NCBI RefSeq assembly: GCF_040363165.1
Contig: NZ_BSRG01000006.1
Location: 1-64,000 of the forward strand
DNA length: 64,000 nucleotides
DNA from: Thermus sp. LT1-2-5
GTDB lineage: Bacteria > Deinococcota > Deinococci > Deinococcales > Thermaceae
Reading direction: 5' to 3'
Every line of letters starts with the position of its first letter. Position 1 is the first letter of the stretch. Below, piece by piece: positions 1-8,846 of the stretch. The notes beneath the pieces were generated by a model. It had not been told where the DNA came from, made no database searches, and saw only the letters and a list, made by a program, of their open reading frames with translations. The translations under genes were made by a program, and so were the position numbers.

Positions 1-747
1 CACTTGGGAAGAAGGCGCGAAGAAGCTCAAAATAAGAGGGTTTGCCGCCGTGTAAAGGCTCACGGCCACACGGAAGAAAAAAAGATCCCTTCCCATGGTT
101 AAAAACATCACTCCTTCCCCCAAAGCAGGCCACCGCAAGGGCAAGTGGCGGGCAAGCCAAAACACCCCCAAGCCGCTCGCCACCAAAGCCCCCACCCCGT
201 TGAGAAGGAGGGGCAGATACGCCTGCTCGGGCGAGCGAACCAGGAGGAAAACTCCCAGGGTGGCTAACCCGCGGGTCAAAACCTCCAAAAGGGCCGCCTC
301 CCGCATCCGCTCGAGTCCCTGGAAAAACCAGACTGGGCTCAGGCCCCAAGCCACAGCCCAAAAGAAAGCAGCTAGGACCACCTCTTCCCTGCCCCGAAGA
401 GCAGGCAAGAGAAGTGCCGCTAGGGCGAGCAAAAAGGCGGGAACAACAAGGATAAGCTTTGCCGCCATAACCCCCGCAAAAATGCTAGCCAAAGCCGCCT
501 TGTCGTTCCTATGCCGCGCCACCTCTCGGGTTCCCGAAAGGGAAAAACCGTATTCCACCAAGAGCTGCAAATAAAACGCCAGGGACTGACCCACCGCCAG
601 AACCCCAAAGCCTTCTGGGCGCAAAACTCGAGACAGGTACGGGAGGGTAAGCAAGGGAAAAAGGTAGTTCGCCCCCTGGACAAGGTAGAGATAGAAGAGG
701 TTCCGACCGGTCCCGGAATGCAAGAGGAAGCCAATAAAGCGGCGCAA
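1..747 (-). CDS. Wzx-type polysaccharide flippase, 3' end beyond window
   Basis: The minus-strand frame is open from about 747 to the left edge, giving the N-terminal 249 residues of a polytopic membrane protein. Near the N terminus it reads NLFYLYLVQGANYLFPLLTL, then PYLSRVLRPEGFGVLAVGQS, followed by alternating hydrophobic helices and short charged loops such as GTREVARHRND. That N-terminal pattern is typical of the Wzx/RfbX O-unit translocases (MATE-like fold), which flip lipid-linked sugar repeats across the inner membrane. The start is uncertain. A TTG at 747 lies 10 bp after the stop of the upstream epimerase remnant and has only a weak AGG-type ribosome site. The C-terminal half lies outside the window, so intactness cannot be judged. 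GC is lower than in the neighbours, as is usual for surface-polysaccharide loci. Confidence 0.75.
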   Translation of the reverse strand, partial: MRRFIGFLLHSGTGRNLFYLYLVQGANYLFPLLTLPYLSRVLRPEGFGVLAVGQSLAFYLQLLVEYGFSLSGTREVARHRNDKAALASIFAGVMAAKLILVVPAFLLALAALLLPALRGREEVVLAAFFWAVAWGLSPVWFFQGLERMREAALLEVLTRGLATLGVFLLVRSPEQAYLPLLLNGVGALVASGLGVFWLARHLPLRWPALGEGVMFLTMGRDLFFFRVAVSLYTAANPLILSFFAPSSQV

Positions 748-757
748 GCGGCCTGCG

Positions 758-976
758 CTAAGAATGGCCCACCACCCCCCGGAAGTAGGCAATGGTTAGC
801 TCAAGCCCCTCCCGCACGGGGGTGCGGGGCTCCCCGCCCAAAAGCCAATTGGCCAAGGTGATGTCTGGCCGCCGTTGCTTAGGGTCGTCCTGGGACAAGG
901 AGAGGCAGACGATAGGAGAAAGGCTTCTGCCAAACTCCCTCGAGCTCACGTAGACCCCACCCACCACCCGTTTCAA
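758..976 (-). pseudogene. C-terminal remnant of an NAD-dependent nucleotide-sugar epimerase/decarboxylase
   Basis: The last ~45 codons read SQDDPKQRRPDITLANWLL and then TPVREGLELTIAYFR. This is the characteristic C terminus of extended SDR enzymes such as UDP-glucuronate decarboxylase and UDP-glucose epimerase. The preceding residues SPIVCLSLSQDD match the segment normally found just before it. Nothing upstream resembles the Rossmann fold, the GxxGxxG motif or the YxxxK active site, and the reading frame is lost within about 20 codons of the apparent start at 976. I therefore read it as a 5'-truncated gene fragment. It lies 10 bp upstream of the flippase in the same orientation, so it probably belonged to the same surface-sugar locus before that locus was rearranged. 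Confidence 0.6.
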
Positions 977-1284
977 AGCTCCACCTCTAAAGTAGCCGCA
1001 TTCTGCGACACTCCCTTAAGTCTAGCTATCTGGCTTGCACAGGGAATAGCGGTAACCTTACCTGCCCGCACGATGACCACCGAGATGACTTCGCCCCTAC
1101 CCACCCCCAGAGCCAGAGGGTGGAGGGTAGCCAAGGGGAAATCCTGGGCCATCACCCCCCAGAAGCCTTCATTGCCGAAGCCAACGGGTGCAGACGTCAT
1201 CGGCGAAAAGCTTAGCACACTCCCGCTGCCTCCTTGGGTGCAAATGGCCAAGACTCCAGGGCACGGAGGGGCAAACTAAAGGGC
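977..1284. other. Decayed intergenic stretch, no supported gene
   Basis: About 300 bp between the epimerase remnant and the next plus-strand gene. A minus-strand frame of 92 codons (973-1251) is open, but it has no recognisable family, no convincing ribosome site and lower GC than its surroundings. It could be a second gene fragment from the same polysaccharide locus. No terminator, RNA or repeat was recognised. Confidence 0.4.
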
Positions 1285-1770
1285 ATGGGAAAGGTTTGGC
1301 TTGTCCTTTTGTCGCTTCTCCTCTTTCCGGCCCAGGCCCAAGAGTGGCGGCTCACCCGAAGCCAAAGCCTCACCCAGGAAGGGGCTAAGGCCTGGCGGTA
1401 CACCCTAAGCCCGGCGGACCGGGCGGGGCGGGAGCTTTGGCAGAAGCTCGCCCTCCAGTACCGGGACCACCTGCGGGCGGGGTACCGGGTGGACCTCGGA
1501 AGCTGGCGGCTTTACTTCCTTGGGGGAAGGCTCCGGCTAGAACCCCACTGCCCCCAGGTGAACCTAGCCTGCTTCACCTTCGGGGCCTTGCCCGTAGAAA
1601 AGGCGGTGCAGGACCGCTTCCTTTTGGGGCTAAGCCAGTTCCTGGAACAGGCCTTGGCCCAGGCCCGGGCCACGGGGGGCACCCTCACCCTTTCCCAGCT
1701 CTTCCGGGTAGAGCTCAAGCCAGGGCAGGCCCCGCCTTACCCGGCAAAGCCCTCGGGCTGGGCGCCTTAA
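1285..1770 (+). CDS. Secreted protein of unknown function
   Basis: 161 residues beginning MGKVWLVLLSLLLFPAQA, a classic Sec signal peptide ending AQA, so the mature ~143-residue product is exported. The chosen ATG is the first residue of the signal peptide; upstream in-frame codons would add a charged tail that spoils it. The mature part has two cysteines (CPQVNLAC, about 17 residues after LEPH) that could form a disulfide. No family is recognised. It lies 20 bp upstream of the LptD-like outer-membrane gene in the same direction, so a role in envelope assembly is a reasonable inference but is not shown by the sequence. Confidence 0.7.
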   Translation: MGKVWLVLLSLLLFPAQAQEWRLTRSQSLTQEGAKAWRYTLSPADRAGRELWQKLALQYRDHLRAGYRVDLGSWRLYFLGGRLRLEPHCPQVNLACFTFGALPVEKAVQDRFLLGLSQFLEQALAQARATGGTLTLSQLFRVELKPGQAPPYPAKPSGWAP

Positions 1771-1790
1771 GCTGGTATCCTTACTTGGCC

Positions 1791-3413
1791 ATGGGGCGTG
1801 TTCTTCTCCTTTTGGTTCTTTGGGGTGGCCTAGCCCTGGCAGGCCCTTGCGCTCAGCGGCCCTACACCTTGGAAACCGAAGAAGGGCTTTTGGGCGGGGA
1901 GGAGCTCAGCTACGATGGGGAGGAGCTTGTCTTTGAAGGCCAAGCCTGCTTGGAGCGGGAGGGGCTATTCCTCGAGGCCCCCCTCATCCGCTACCGGGAA
2001 ACGGAAAAGGCCTTCTTCGCCGAGAACCTTAGCGGAGAGGCGGAAGGGTGGCGGCTGGAGGCCAAGCGCCTGGAGGGCAAGACCCTAAAGGGCGTGCGGC
2101 TTGCCCAAGGAAGGCTTCGGGCCGAGGCGGAAAGCGTCCTGCTAGAAAGGCCTCCCTTGGGCCAAGGGGTCTATCTGGAAACCCCCGCCTACCGCCTGAA
2201 GGCGGAAGAGGCCCGCTTCAGCCAAAAGGAAGTCCTCCTGAAAGGCTTCCTGGCCACCCCGTGCCCCTGCGGGGAGGACGTGCGCCTCAGCATGGAGGAG
2301 GCCCGCTTCGACGTGGCCACAGGAGAACTGTTGGGAGAGGCCAGCCTGGGCCTTTGGGGCCTGGAACTCCCCATCGGGGAGGCCCGGGCCAACGCCCACC
2401 GCAAGCCCGCCCTGGAAAGCCCCCTGGTGGTGGGGAGCACCCCGGAGGGGGGGTGGAGCCTTGGGGTGAGGAGCTTCCCCCTCCCTGGGCCCGGGGAGGA
2501 GATCGGGCGCTGGGAACGGCGCTTCACCCTCCTGGCCACGGGGCTTGGGACGGCCAAGGAGGCCCTGGTCCTGGGCTACCGGGAAGGGGGCCGGGGCATG
2601 GAGGCCCAGCTGGGCTATGCCCCCGGGGTGCGGGCCTTCTTTGACGACCTCTACTTCGCCGCAAGCCCCACCCCCCCCGACGCCGACACCCCCCGCCTCG
2701 AAGCCCGCTACCGCCCCACCTTCCGCCGGGAAGGCCTTACCCTAAGCCCCTTCCTGCGCTATGCGGAAACGCAAAGGAGCCAAGGCTGGACCCTGGGGCT
2801 TGAAGCGGGGTACCGAACCGCCTTCCAGGAAGGCCCCTTCCGCCTTTCCCTCTCCCCTTCCCTCCTCTTCACCCTTTACCCCGGCAGTGGGTACGAGCCC
2901 TACCTGGCCCTGGGAGGAAGCCTGGAAGGGGAGTTCCGGGAAGGCGACCTCCGCCTCCGGGCAGGTTACGCCGGCCGGCTAGAGCCCCTAAACCCCACCC
3001 CTCCCTTCACCTACGAAAACCGGGACGAGTTCCAAAGGTTTTTCCTGGAAGGCACCTATGGCCCCGTGGGCCTAAGCTACACCCTGGAAAACCCCTTGGG
3101 AAATCGGCTAGAGCGCCTGGAAGGACGCTTCCAGGAGGATGGCTTCGGAAGCGCACGGGTAGCCTACGTGCGGGGAAGCCTGGAGGAGCTCCGCCTCGCC
3201 TACGCCATGCCCCTCCCCGACCGCGCCTGCTGCCAGGCCCTTTGGCTCGCCCCCGAGGTGGGCCTAACGGGAGGCGGCTTGAGCCGCTACGGCCTCACCT
3301 TCCGCTACTACGACGGCTGCTTCGCCTACGAGCTAAGGGCGCTAAACGTCCTGCGGGGGCAGTACGATGAAACCCTGGGCTTGAGCCTCACCTTTGGCCT
3401 TTCCCTGCGGTAA
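1791..3413 (+). CDS. LptD/OstA-like outer-membrane beta-barrel protein
   Basis: 540 residues. A signal peptide (MGRVLLLLVLWGGLALA) is followed by an OstA/LptA-like beta-jellyroll region (about residues 25-190), with alternating short strands and repeated EARF- and LEAKRL-type phrases. The remainder is rich in strand patterns with aromatic girdles (GLTLSPFLRYAE, YGLTFRYYDG) and ends in an aromatic/hydrophobic strand (LTFGLSL), as expected for an LptD-type barrel. In Gram-negative bacteria LptD inserts LPS into the outer leaflet. Thermus has an outer membrane but no classical LPS, so the cargo here is unknown. CPCGEDV and ACCQALW supply cysteines that may pair. The ATG at 1791 starts directly at the signal peptide. 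The next gene, smpB, begins 1 bp after the stop. Confidence 0.7.
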   Translation: MGRVLLLLVLWGGLALAGPCAQRPYTLETEEGLLGGEELSYDGEELVFEGQACLEREGLFLEAPLIRYRETEKAFFAENLSGEAEGWRLEAKRLEGKTLKGVRLAQGRLRAEAESVLLERPPLGQGVYLETPAYRLKAEEARFSQKEVLLKGFLATPCPCGEDVRLSMEEARFDVATGELLGEASLGLWGLELPIGEARANAHRKPALESPLVVGSTPEGGWSLGVRSFPLPGPGEEIGRWERRFTLLATGLGTAKEALVLGYREGGRGMEAQLGYAPGVRAFFDDLYFAASPTPPDADTPRLEARYRPTFRREGLTLSPFLRYAETQRSQGWTLGLEAGYRTAFQEGPFRLSLSPSLLFTLYPGSGYEPYLALGGSLEGEFREGDLRLRAGYAGRLEPLNPTPPFTYENRDEFQRFFLEGTYGPVGLSYTLENPLGNRLERLEGRFQEDGFGSARVAYVRGSLEELRLAYAMPLPDRACCQALWLAPEVGLTGGGLSRYGLTFRYYDGCFAYELRALNVLRGQYDETLGLSLTFGLSLR

Positions 3414-3414
3414 G

Positions 3415-3849
3415 ATGACCCCCGTGCTGGAGAACCGCCGGGCGCGGCACGACTACGAGATCCTGGAAACCTACGAGGCGGGCCTGGTCCTCAAGGGGAC
3501 GGAGGTGAAGTCCATCCGGGCGGGGAAGGTGGACTTCACGGGAAGCTTCGCCAAGTTTGAAGACGGGGAGCTTTACCTGGAAAACCTTTACATCGCCCCC
3601 TACGAGAAGGGCTCCTACACCAACGTGGACCCCCGCCGCAAGCGCAAGCTCCTCCTCCACCGCCACGAGCTCAACCGCCTCCGGGGCAAGGTGGAGCAAA
3701 AGGGGCTCACCCTGGTGCCCCTGAAGATCTACTTCAACGAGCGGGGTTACGCCAAGGTGCTCTTAGGGCTGGCCCGGGGGAAGAAGGCCTACCAGAAGAA
3801 GGAAGACGACAAGAAGAAGGCGGTGCGCCGCGCTCTGGAGGAGCTATGA
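3415..3849 (+). CDS. smpB: SsrA (tmRNA)-binding protein SmpB
   Basis: 144 residues, the usual SmpB length. The OB-fold core is evident: N-terminal ENRRARHDYEILETYEAGL, then LKGTEVKSIRAGKVDF, the central YTNVDPRRKRKLLLHRHE, and the lysine-rich tail KKAYQKKEDDKKKAVRRALE that enters the decoding centre. SmpB binds tmRNA and delivers it to stalled ribosomes for trans-translation. The start ATG lies 1 bp after the stop of the LptD-like gene, and the stop overlaps the next start (ATGA). The tmRNA gene ssrA was not found in this window, so the partner is encoded elsewhere. Confidence 0.97.
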   Translation: MTPVLENRRARHDYEILETYEAGLVLKGTEVKSIRAGKVDFTGSFAKFEDGELYLENLYIAPYEKGSYTNVDPRRKRKLLLHRHELNRLRGKVEQKGLTLVPLKIYFNERGYAKVLLGLARGKKAYQKKEDDKKKAVRRALEEL

Positions 3850-4994
3850 GGGTTCTCCTGCTCCTCCTCTTCACCGCCTTGGCCTGGGCCCAGGCCCCCA
3901 AGCCCCTGAAGGCAGGAAGCCTCACGGGGGAGGCGGTCTACCCCGGGGGGCGGGGGGTAGCCTACGGGCCTGCCCGCCTGGTGGCCCAGGGCCTGGGGCT
4001 TTCCTTGTGGCAAGGGGAAGGCCGCCTGGCCTTGGGCTTGGGAAGCCGGCAGAAGGTCTTTCCCCTCGTAGGGGAGGAAGCCAAGGCCGCCCTACAAGGA
4101 GCGGCCTGGCGGCGGGGCGATGAGGTCTACGTTCCCTTGCGCCCCCTGGCGGAGGCCCTGGGCCTCACCTACCGGGCCCAGGAAGGAATCCTCTTGGAGC
4201 TTCCCTGGGCGGACCTCCTGGGGGTGGAGCGGGAAGGGACCAGGCTCACCCTCCGCTTCTCCCGGGAAGTGAACGCCCTTTACCGGGATGGGGGGGTGCT
4301 CTTCCTCCTGGCCAAGGGGGCCTCGCCGGAGCTTCGCCAGGAGGCCTTGGGGCTCTTCCTCCCCCTGGACACCCCTCCCGACCGCCTCTACTACCCGGGA
4401 GGGGGCCGGGTGGCCCTGGAGTGGGGCCCCTTGCCCAAGGCGAGCCCCCTAATCCTCCTGGACCCGGGGCACGGGGGGAAGGACACGGGGATTAACCTGG
4501 GCGGGGTTTGGGAGAAGGACCTCACCCTGGACCTGGCCCGCCGGGTGGCGGCCCGCCTCCCGGGTAGCCGCCTCACCCGGAACCAGGACGCCACCCTTCC
4601 CCTCGAGGCCCGCCTGGCCCAGGCCCAAGGGGCGGCGGTCTTCCTCTCCCTCCACGTCACCCGGGGAAGCGCCCTCAACCTCTACCTGCCCAAGGAGCGC
4701 TCCCTGGCCCTGGCCAAGAACGCCGAAACCCTCTTGGCCACCGCCCCTCCAGAGCAAAGAGCCCTGCTCAAGGCCTTTGCCGGCGACCCCCGCCGCCTGG
4801 CCCAGGCCTTGGAAAGCGCCTTTTCCGCCTTGGGCCTCGTCCTGGCCAAGGCGGAAGGCCCCTACGCCCTCACCGACCTTCCCGGGGCAGCGGTTTTGCT
4901 GGAAATCGGCGCAGACCGCCTCAAAACCCCCCAAGACCGCCAGGCCCTGGCCGAGGCCATCGCTAAAGGCATACGGAGCTACCTGGAGGAATGA
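3846..4994 (+). CDS. N-acetylmuramoyl-L-alanine amidase (Amidase_3)
   Basis: 382 residues. Signal peptide MRVLLLLLFTALAWAQA; then a copper-amine-oxidase-N-like module (about 20-115, with YVPLRPLAEALGL), a beta-rich AMIN-like linker, and a C-terminal Amidase_3 domain from about residue 200. Zinc ligands and catalytic Glu are visible: LLDPGHGGKDTG (His), GGVWEKDLTLDLA (Glu), FLSLHVT (His, where SxHxN is usual) and VLLEIGAD (catalytic Glu). The family cleaves the amide between MurNAc and the stem peptide in periplasmic peptidoglycan during cell separation. ATGA overlap with smpB and with the GerM gene shows translational coupling. Confidence 0.93.
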   Translation: MRVLLLLLFTALAWAQAPKPLKAGSLTGEAVYPGGRGVAYGPARLVAQGLGLSLWQGEGRLALGLGSRQKVFPLVGEEAKAALQGAAWRRGDEVYVPLRPLAEALGLTYRAQEGILLELPWADLLGVEREGTRLTLRFSREVNALYRDGGVLFLLAKGASPELRQEALGLFLPLDTPPDRLYYPGGGRVALEWGPLPKASPLILLDPGHGGKDTGINLGGVWEKDLTLDLARRVAARLPGSRLTRNQDATLPLEARLAQAQGAAVFLSLHVTRGSALNLYLPKERSLALAKNAETLLATAPPEQRALLKAFAGDPRRLAQALESAFSALGLVLAKAEGPYALTDLPGAAVLLEIGADRLKTPQDRQALAEAIAKGIRSYLEE

Positions 4995-5494
4995 GCGTGC
5001 GTGGACTCTTCACCTTTTGGAACGTTTTCGGCCTCCTCGTCTTCCTCCTGGGGGCCTTCGTCTACTGGAAAAGCGCCGGAAGCGAAGCCCCGGGGGCCCT
5101 GCCCCTGCCCGCCGAAGGCGAGGCTAAGCCCAACACCCTGGTCCTGGTCCTCTACCGCCCCGACCCTCCCCAGGGCTTCCTCAAGGAGAACCACACCCTC
5201 ACCCTAGGCCCGGGGGAAAGCCCCGAGGGCCGGGCCCTGGCCGCTTGGGCCGAGGCCACCCAGTCCCCCGCTCCCAAGTCCCTCTTCCGCCTGGAAAAGG
5301 CCTTGGTGGTGGACCTTCCCGCCGGCTTCGCCCAAGGCCTGGACGCCACGGAAGAGGCCTTCCGGCTCTATAGCCTGGCCTACACCCTCCTCGCCACCTT
5401 CCCCGGGGCGGAGGAGGTGCGGTTTTTGCTGGAGGGCAAGCCCTCCCCCGGCCTGGCCCACCTGGATTTGGCAAAGCCCATCCGCCTACCATGA
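4991..5494 (+). CDS. GerM-domain membrane-anchored protein
   Basis: 167 residues with one N-terminal membrane segment (VFGLLVFLLGAFVYW, about 12-26) and an extracytoplasmic domain. The domain contains the GerM signature elements: NTLVLVLYRP at its start, RLEKALVVDLPAGFAQ in the middle, then TEEAFRLYSLAYTLLATFPG and EVRFLLEG near the end. GerM domains in spore formers act in germination and cortex, but in non-spore-formers they are often found next to cell wall amidases, as here. The upstream amidase overlaps by 4 bp and smc by 4 bp, so these genes form one transcript. Function in Thermus is inferred only as peptidoglycan-related. Confidence 0.8.
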   Translation: MSVRGLFTFWNVFGLLVFLLGAFVYWKSAGSEAPGALPLPAEGEAKPNTLVLVLYRPDPPQGFLKENHTLTLGPGESPEGRALAAWAEATQSPAPKSLFRLEKALVVDLPAGFAQGLDATEEAFRLYSLAYTLLATFPGAEEVRFLLEGKPSPGLAHLDLAKPIRLP

Positions 5495-8400
5495 AGGAAA
5501 CCTGGCGCATCGACCGCTTGACCCTGCAAGGCTTTAAATCCTTCGCCGAGCGCACCACCTTGGACTTTCCCGATGCGGTCACAGGCATCATCGGCCCCAA
5601 CGGCTCGGGCAAGAGCAACCTGGTGGAGGCCCTCCGCTTCGTCACCGGGGCCCGGGCCCACGAGCTGAGGGGACAGGAGCTTTCCGCCTTCCTCTTCCAC
5701 GGGGCGGAGGGGCGGCCCCCCTTGGGCTTCGCCGAGGTGCGGCTGGAGCTTTCCCGGGGGCGGGAGCGGCTATGGGTGGAACGGCGCCTGGAGGGGGAAC
5801 GCACCCTCCTCAAGGTGAACGGCCGCCCGGCAAGCGCCAAGGCCCTAGCCCTGCACCTGGCGGGCACGGGCTTGGGCCGGGGAGGGTACGCCATCGTGGG
5901 GCAAGGGGAGATCGGGGCCCTTTTGGAGGCCCCGGAGGAGGTGCTCCTGGCCCACCTGGAGGAGGCCTCGGGGCTTAAGCCCGTGGCTGAGGCGGCTAAG
6001 GCCACGGAGGAGCGGCTCAAGGAGGCCTTGGCCCTTCTGGAAGAGCGGGAAAACGCCCTGGCCCAACTCAAGAAGGAGGCAAGCCGCTTGCAACAGGAAG
6101 CGGAACGGGCCGCCCGCGCCCAGGCCTTGGACCTCGAGGCCCTAAGGCTCAAGCGAAGCCTCCTCCTGGCCCGGGCGGAGGAGGCGCAAAAGGACCTGGA
6201 AAGGGCCCAAGCCCGCCTCCTGGCCCTGGCGGAAGAGGAAACCCACCTGCAAGGGGAGCAAAAGGAGCTCAAGGCGGCGAAGGAAGCCCTAAAGGCCGAG
6301 GAGGAACACCTCCGGACCCGCCTGGAGGCGGTGCGCCTCGCCCTCAAGGAGCGGGAGGCCCTGGAACGGGAGCGTCAAGAGCTTTACCGCATCCTGAAGG
6401 CCCTGGACCGCCCCCCACCCCAGGACCCCGGCCCCCCCGTCCCCGACCCCGGGGTCAAGGCAGAGGCGGTGCGGGCCAAGCTGGCCCGGCTCAAAGGGGA
6501 AGAGCAGCGGCTCCTGGCGGAGAAAAAGCGGCTGGAAGAGGCCTGGCGCCGCTACGAAACGGAAGCTGCCCGCTACGAGGAACGGCTTCGCCACCACCAA
6601 GAAGCCCTGGCGGAGCGGAGCCTTCTGGAAGGGGAGCTCGCCGAGGCCAAGCAAGCCTTGGCCCGGCTGGCGGAAGCCTGGGAAGAGCGCAAGGCCCTGG
6701 AGGCCGCCCTGGCCGAGGCCAAGGCCTTGCGCCAAGGGGCCTTGCGGGAGCGGGAGCGGTTAGAAAGGCTCCTGGCGGCGGGTGCCGACCTGCAGGAAGG
6801 CCCCAGGCGGGTGCGGGGGCTAAAGGGGATCCTGGGGGTGGTGGCGGACCTGGTGCGGCCCGAGCCGGGGTTGGAGCTGGCCCTGGAAGTGGCCTTGGGC
6901 CCCAGGCTCCAGTGGGTCTTAGCCCAGGACGAGGAAGCGGCCAAGGCGGCCATCGCCCTCCTCAAGCGGGAAGGGGGGCGGGCCACCTTCCTGCCCCTCA
7001 CCCTCCTCACCCCACCCCCTGCCCCGAACCCCAAGCCCGCCCCCGGGCTCCTGGGCCCCGCTTACCGCCTGGCCTCCTTGCGCCTTGGGGGGCTTCCGGA
7101 GCGGGCCATCCTCCTCACCCTCCTGGGGGACACCCTGGTCTTCCGGGACCTCGAGGCCGCCCTAGCCTACCGCCGCGCCGGGGGACGGGAGCGGCTCGTG
7201 ACCCTGGAAGGAGAAGTCTTGGAGCGCTCCGGGGCCCTCACCGGGGGAAAGGCCAAGGGGAGCGGGGAAACCCTCCTCCTCCGCCGCCGGGTGGAGGCCT
7301 TAGCGGAGGAGGAAACGGCCCTCGCCCAAAGGGTCGCCGAGCTGGAGGCGGCGCTTCGGGGGCTTCCCTCCCCCCAAGCCTTTGCCGAGGCCAAGGCCAG
7401 GGTGGCCGCCCTGGAAGCCCGGCGCCAAGCCCCCCTCCCCCTACCGCCCAAGCCCCCCACGCCCCCCGAAGGGAACTGGGACGAGGCCCGCCTCGAGGCC
7501 CTGCAGGCGGAACGGGAAGCCTTAGAAGCCCTCCTGGCCCAGGCGGAGGCCCACGAGCGCTACCTGTTCCTCGCCGCCGCCTATAGCGCCTGGCAAAGGG
7601 CGAAGGAGGAGGCCGAGCGGGTTAGGGCGCGGCTTCACGAGTTGGAAAGCCGCCTGCAAGCCACCTTGCCCCTGGTGGAAGAGGGGAGGACCCTGGAAGC
7701 CCGCCTGGGCCAGGTGCGGCGGGAGCGACAGGCCTTGGAGGAGAAGGAAGCCCGCGCCCTCACCCAAGCCAACGCCCTCCTGGCGGAGCGGGAGCACCTC
7801 CGCCTCCTCATGGCCCGGCGGGAAGCCACCTTGGAGGAGCTTGCCCGGGAGCTTGGCGCCTTGCCCGAGCTGGAGAGGATACCGGGCACCCCCAAGGCCC
7901 TCCAGGCCCGACTGGCCCAGGTGGAACGGGAGCGGGAGGGCTTGGGCCCGGTGAACGCCCTGGCGGAGCGGGAGCTTCTCCCCCTTCAGGAGCGGCTTTC
8001 CCACCAAGAAAAAGAGGTGGCGGAGGCCCTGGAGGCCCTCCTCCGCCTGGAAAAAGAGGCCAAGGCGGTGGAAGCCGCCTACGCCGAGCGCCTCAAGGAA
8101 AGCTTTCACCGCTTCCAGGAGGCCTTCCGCCAGCAGGCAAAGGCCCTTTTGGGGGCGCGGGCCGAGGTGCGGCGGGAAGGGCGGGGGCTTAGGCTTTTGA
8201 TGGTGCCCCCGGGCAAGCGCACCCAAGACCTCCGCCTCCTTTCCCTGGGGGAGAAGACCCTGGGGGCGTTGGCCTTCCTCTTCGCCCTGGGGGAGCTCCA
8301 GGGGGGGCTACCCCTGGCGGTCTTGGACGAGGTGGACGCTGCTTTGGACGAGGCCAACCTCCTCCGCTTCGCCCGCTTTTTGGCCTCGGGGCGCCAGTTC

Positions 8401-8520
8401 ATCCTGGTCACCCACCAAAAGCGCACCATGGAGGCCTGCCAGGCCCTCTACGGCGTCACGGCGGAGGGGGGCATAAGCCGCGTGTACGCCATCCGCAAGG
8501 AGGTAACCCATGACCTTTGA
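5491..8520 (+). CDS. smc: Chromosome segregation ATPase SMC
   Basis: 1009 residues, shorter than the ~1170 usual for bacteria because the coiled coils are short. The N-terminal ATPase half has Walker A GPNGSGKSN (35-43). Two long coiled coils of Leu/Ala/Glu/Arg heptads flank the hinge (about 435-590, around RGLKGILGVVADLV and FRDLEAALAYR). The C-terminal half has the signature LLSLGEKTLGAL, Walker B LPLAVLDEVDAALDE and the D-loop. SMC dimers extrude DNA loops and organise the chromosome with ScpA/ScpB, which are not encoded here. It overlaps the GerM gene by 4 bp and the following MazG-like gene by 11 bp. Confidence 0.97.
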   Translation: MKETWRIDRLTLQGFKSFAERTTLDFPDAVTGIIGPNGSGKSNLVEALRFVTGARAHELRGQELSAFLFHGAEGRPPLGFAEVRLELSRGRERLWVERRLEGERTLLKVNGRPASAKALALHLAGTGLGRGGYAIVGQGEIGALLEAPEEVLLAHLEEASGLKPVAEAAKATEERLKEALALLEERENALAQLKKEASRLQQEAERAARAQALDLEALRLKRSLLLARAEEAQKDLERAQARLLALAEEETHLQGEQKELKAAKEALKAEEEHLRTRLEAVRLALKEREALERERQELYRILKALDRPPPQDPGPPVPDPGVKAEAVRAKLARLKGEEQRLLAEKKRLEEAWRRYETEAARYEERLRHHQEALAERSLLEGELAEAKQALARLAEAWEERKALEAALAEAKALRQGALRERERLERLLAAGADLQEGPRRVRGLKGILGVVADLVRPEPGLELALEVALGPRLQWVLAQDEEAAKAAIALLKREGGRATFLPLTLLTPPPAPNPKPAPGLLGPAYRLASLRLGGLPERAILLTLLGDTLVFRDLEAALAYRRAGGRERLVTLEGEVLERSGALTGGKAKGSGETLLLRRRVEALAEEETALAQRVAELEAALRGLPSPQAFAEAKARVAALEARRQAPLPLPPKPPTPPEGNWDEARLEALQAEREALEALLAQAEAHERYLFLAAAYSAWQRAKEEAERVRARLHELESRLQATLPLVEEGRTLEARLGQVRRERQALEEKEARALTQANALLAEREHLRLLMARREATLEELARELGALPELERIPGTPKALQARLAQVEREREGLGPVNALAERELLPLQERLSHQEKEVAEALEALLRLEKEAKAVEAAYAERLKESFHRFQEAFRQQAKALLGARAEVRREGRGLRLLMVPPGKRTQDLRLLSLGEKTLGALAFLFALGELQGGLPLAVLDEVDAALDEANLLRFARFLASGRQFILVTHQKRTMEACQALYGVTAEGGISRVYAIRKEVTHDL

Positions 8521-8836
8521 CACCTACCAGGAAGAGGCCAAGAAGACCGCCCTGTACCCCGAGGCCTACCGCCTCCTCTACCCCGTTTTGGGCCTGGCGG
8601 GGGAGGCGGGGGAGCTGGCCAACAAGGTGAAGAAGGTCCTGCGCGACCACGGGGGCACCCTGACCCCAGAGGCGCGGGAGGCCATTTTGCAGGAGCTTGG
8701 GGACGTGCTTTGGTACGTGGCCCAAGTGGCCACGGACCTGGGGGAGCGCCTCGAGGCCGTGGCCCAGGCCAACCTGGCCAAGCTCCGCTCCCGCCAGGAG
8801 CGAGGAACCCTTTCCGGGTCCGGGGACACTCGCTAA
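8510..8836 (+). CDS. MazG-like nucleotide pyrophosphohydrolase
   Basis: 108 residues. The single all-alpha NTP-PPase module shows the metal-binding GLAGEAGELANKVKK element (about 29-43) and the second acidic motif ELGDVLWYVAQVA (about 63-75). Single-domain MazG-like proteins hydrolyse (d)NTPs to the monophosphate and pyrophosphate and are thought to clean damaged nucleotides; the substrate cannot be read from sequence. The start overlaps the end of smc by 11 bp, so it is translated from the smc message. The tail ERGTLSGSGDTR is low-complexity and ends just upstream of a strong promoter for the next gene. Confidence 0.85.
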   Translation: MTFDTYQEEAKKTALYPEAYRLLYPVLGLAGEAGELANKVKKVLRDHGGTLTPEAREAILQELGDVLWYVAQVATDLGERLEAVAQANLAKLRSRQERGTLSGSGDTR

Positions 8837-8846
8837 CAAGACTCAC

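Noticed and set aside
3300-3900. tmRNA gene near smpB
   Set aside because: No tRNA-Ala-like ends or ANDENYA-type tag frame were found around smpB; the flanks are fully coding.
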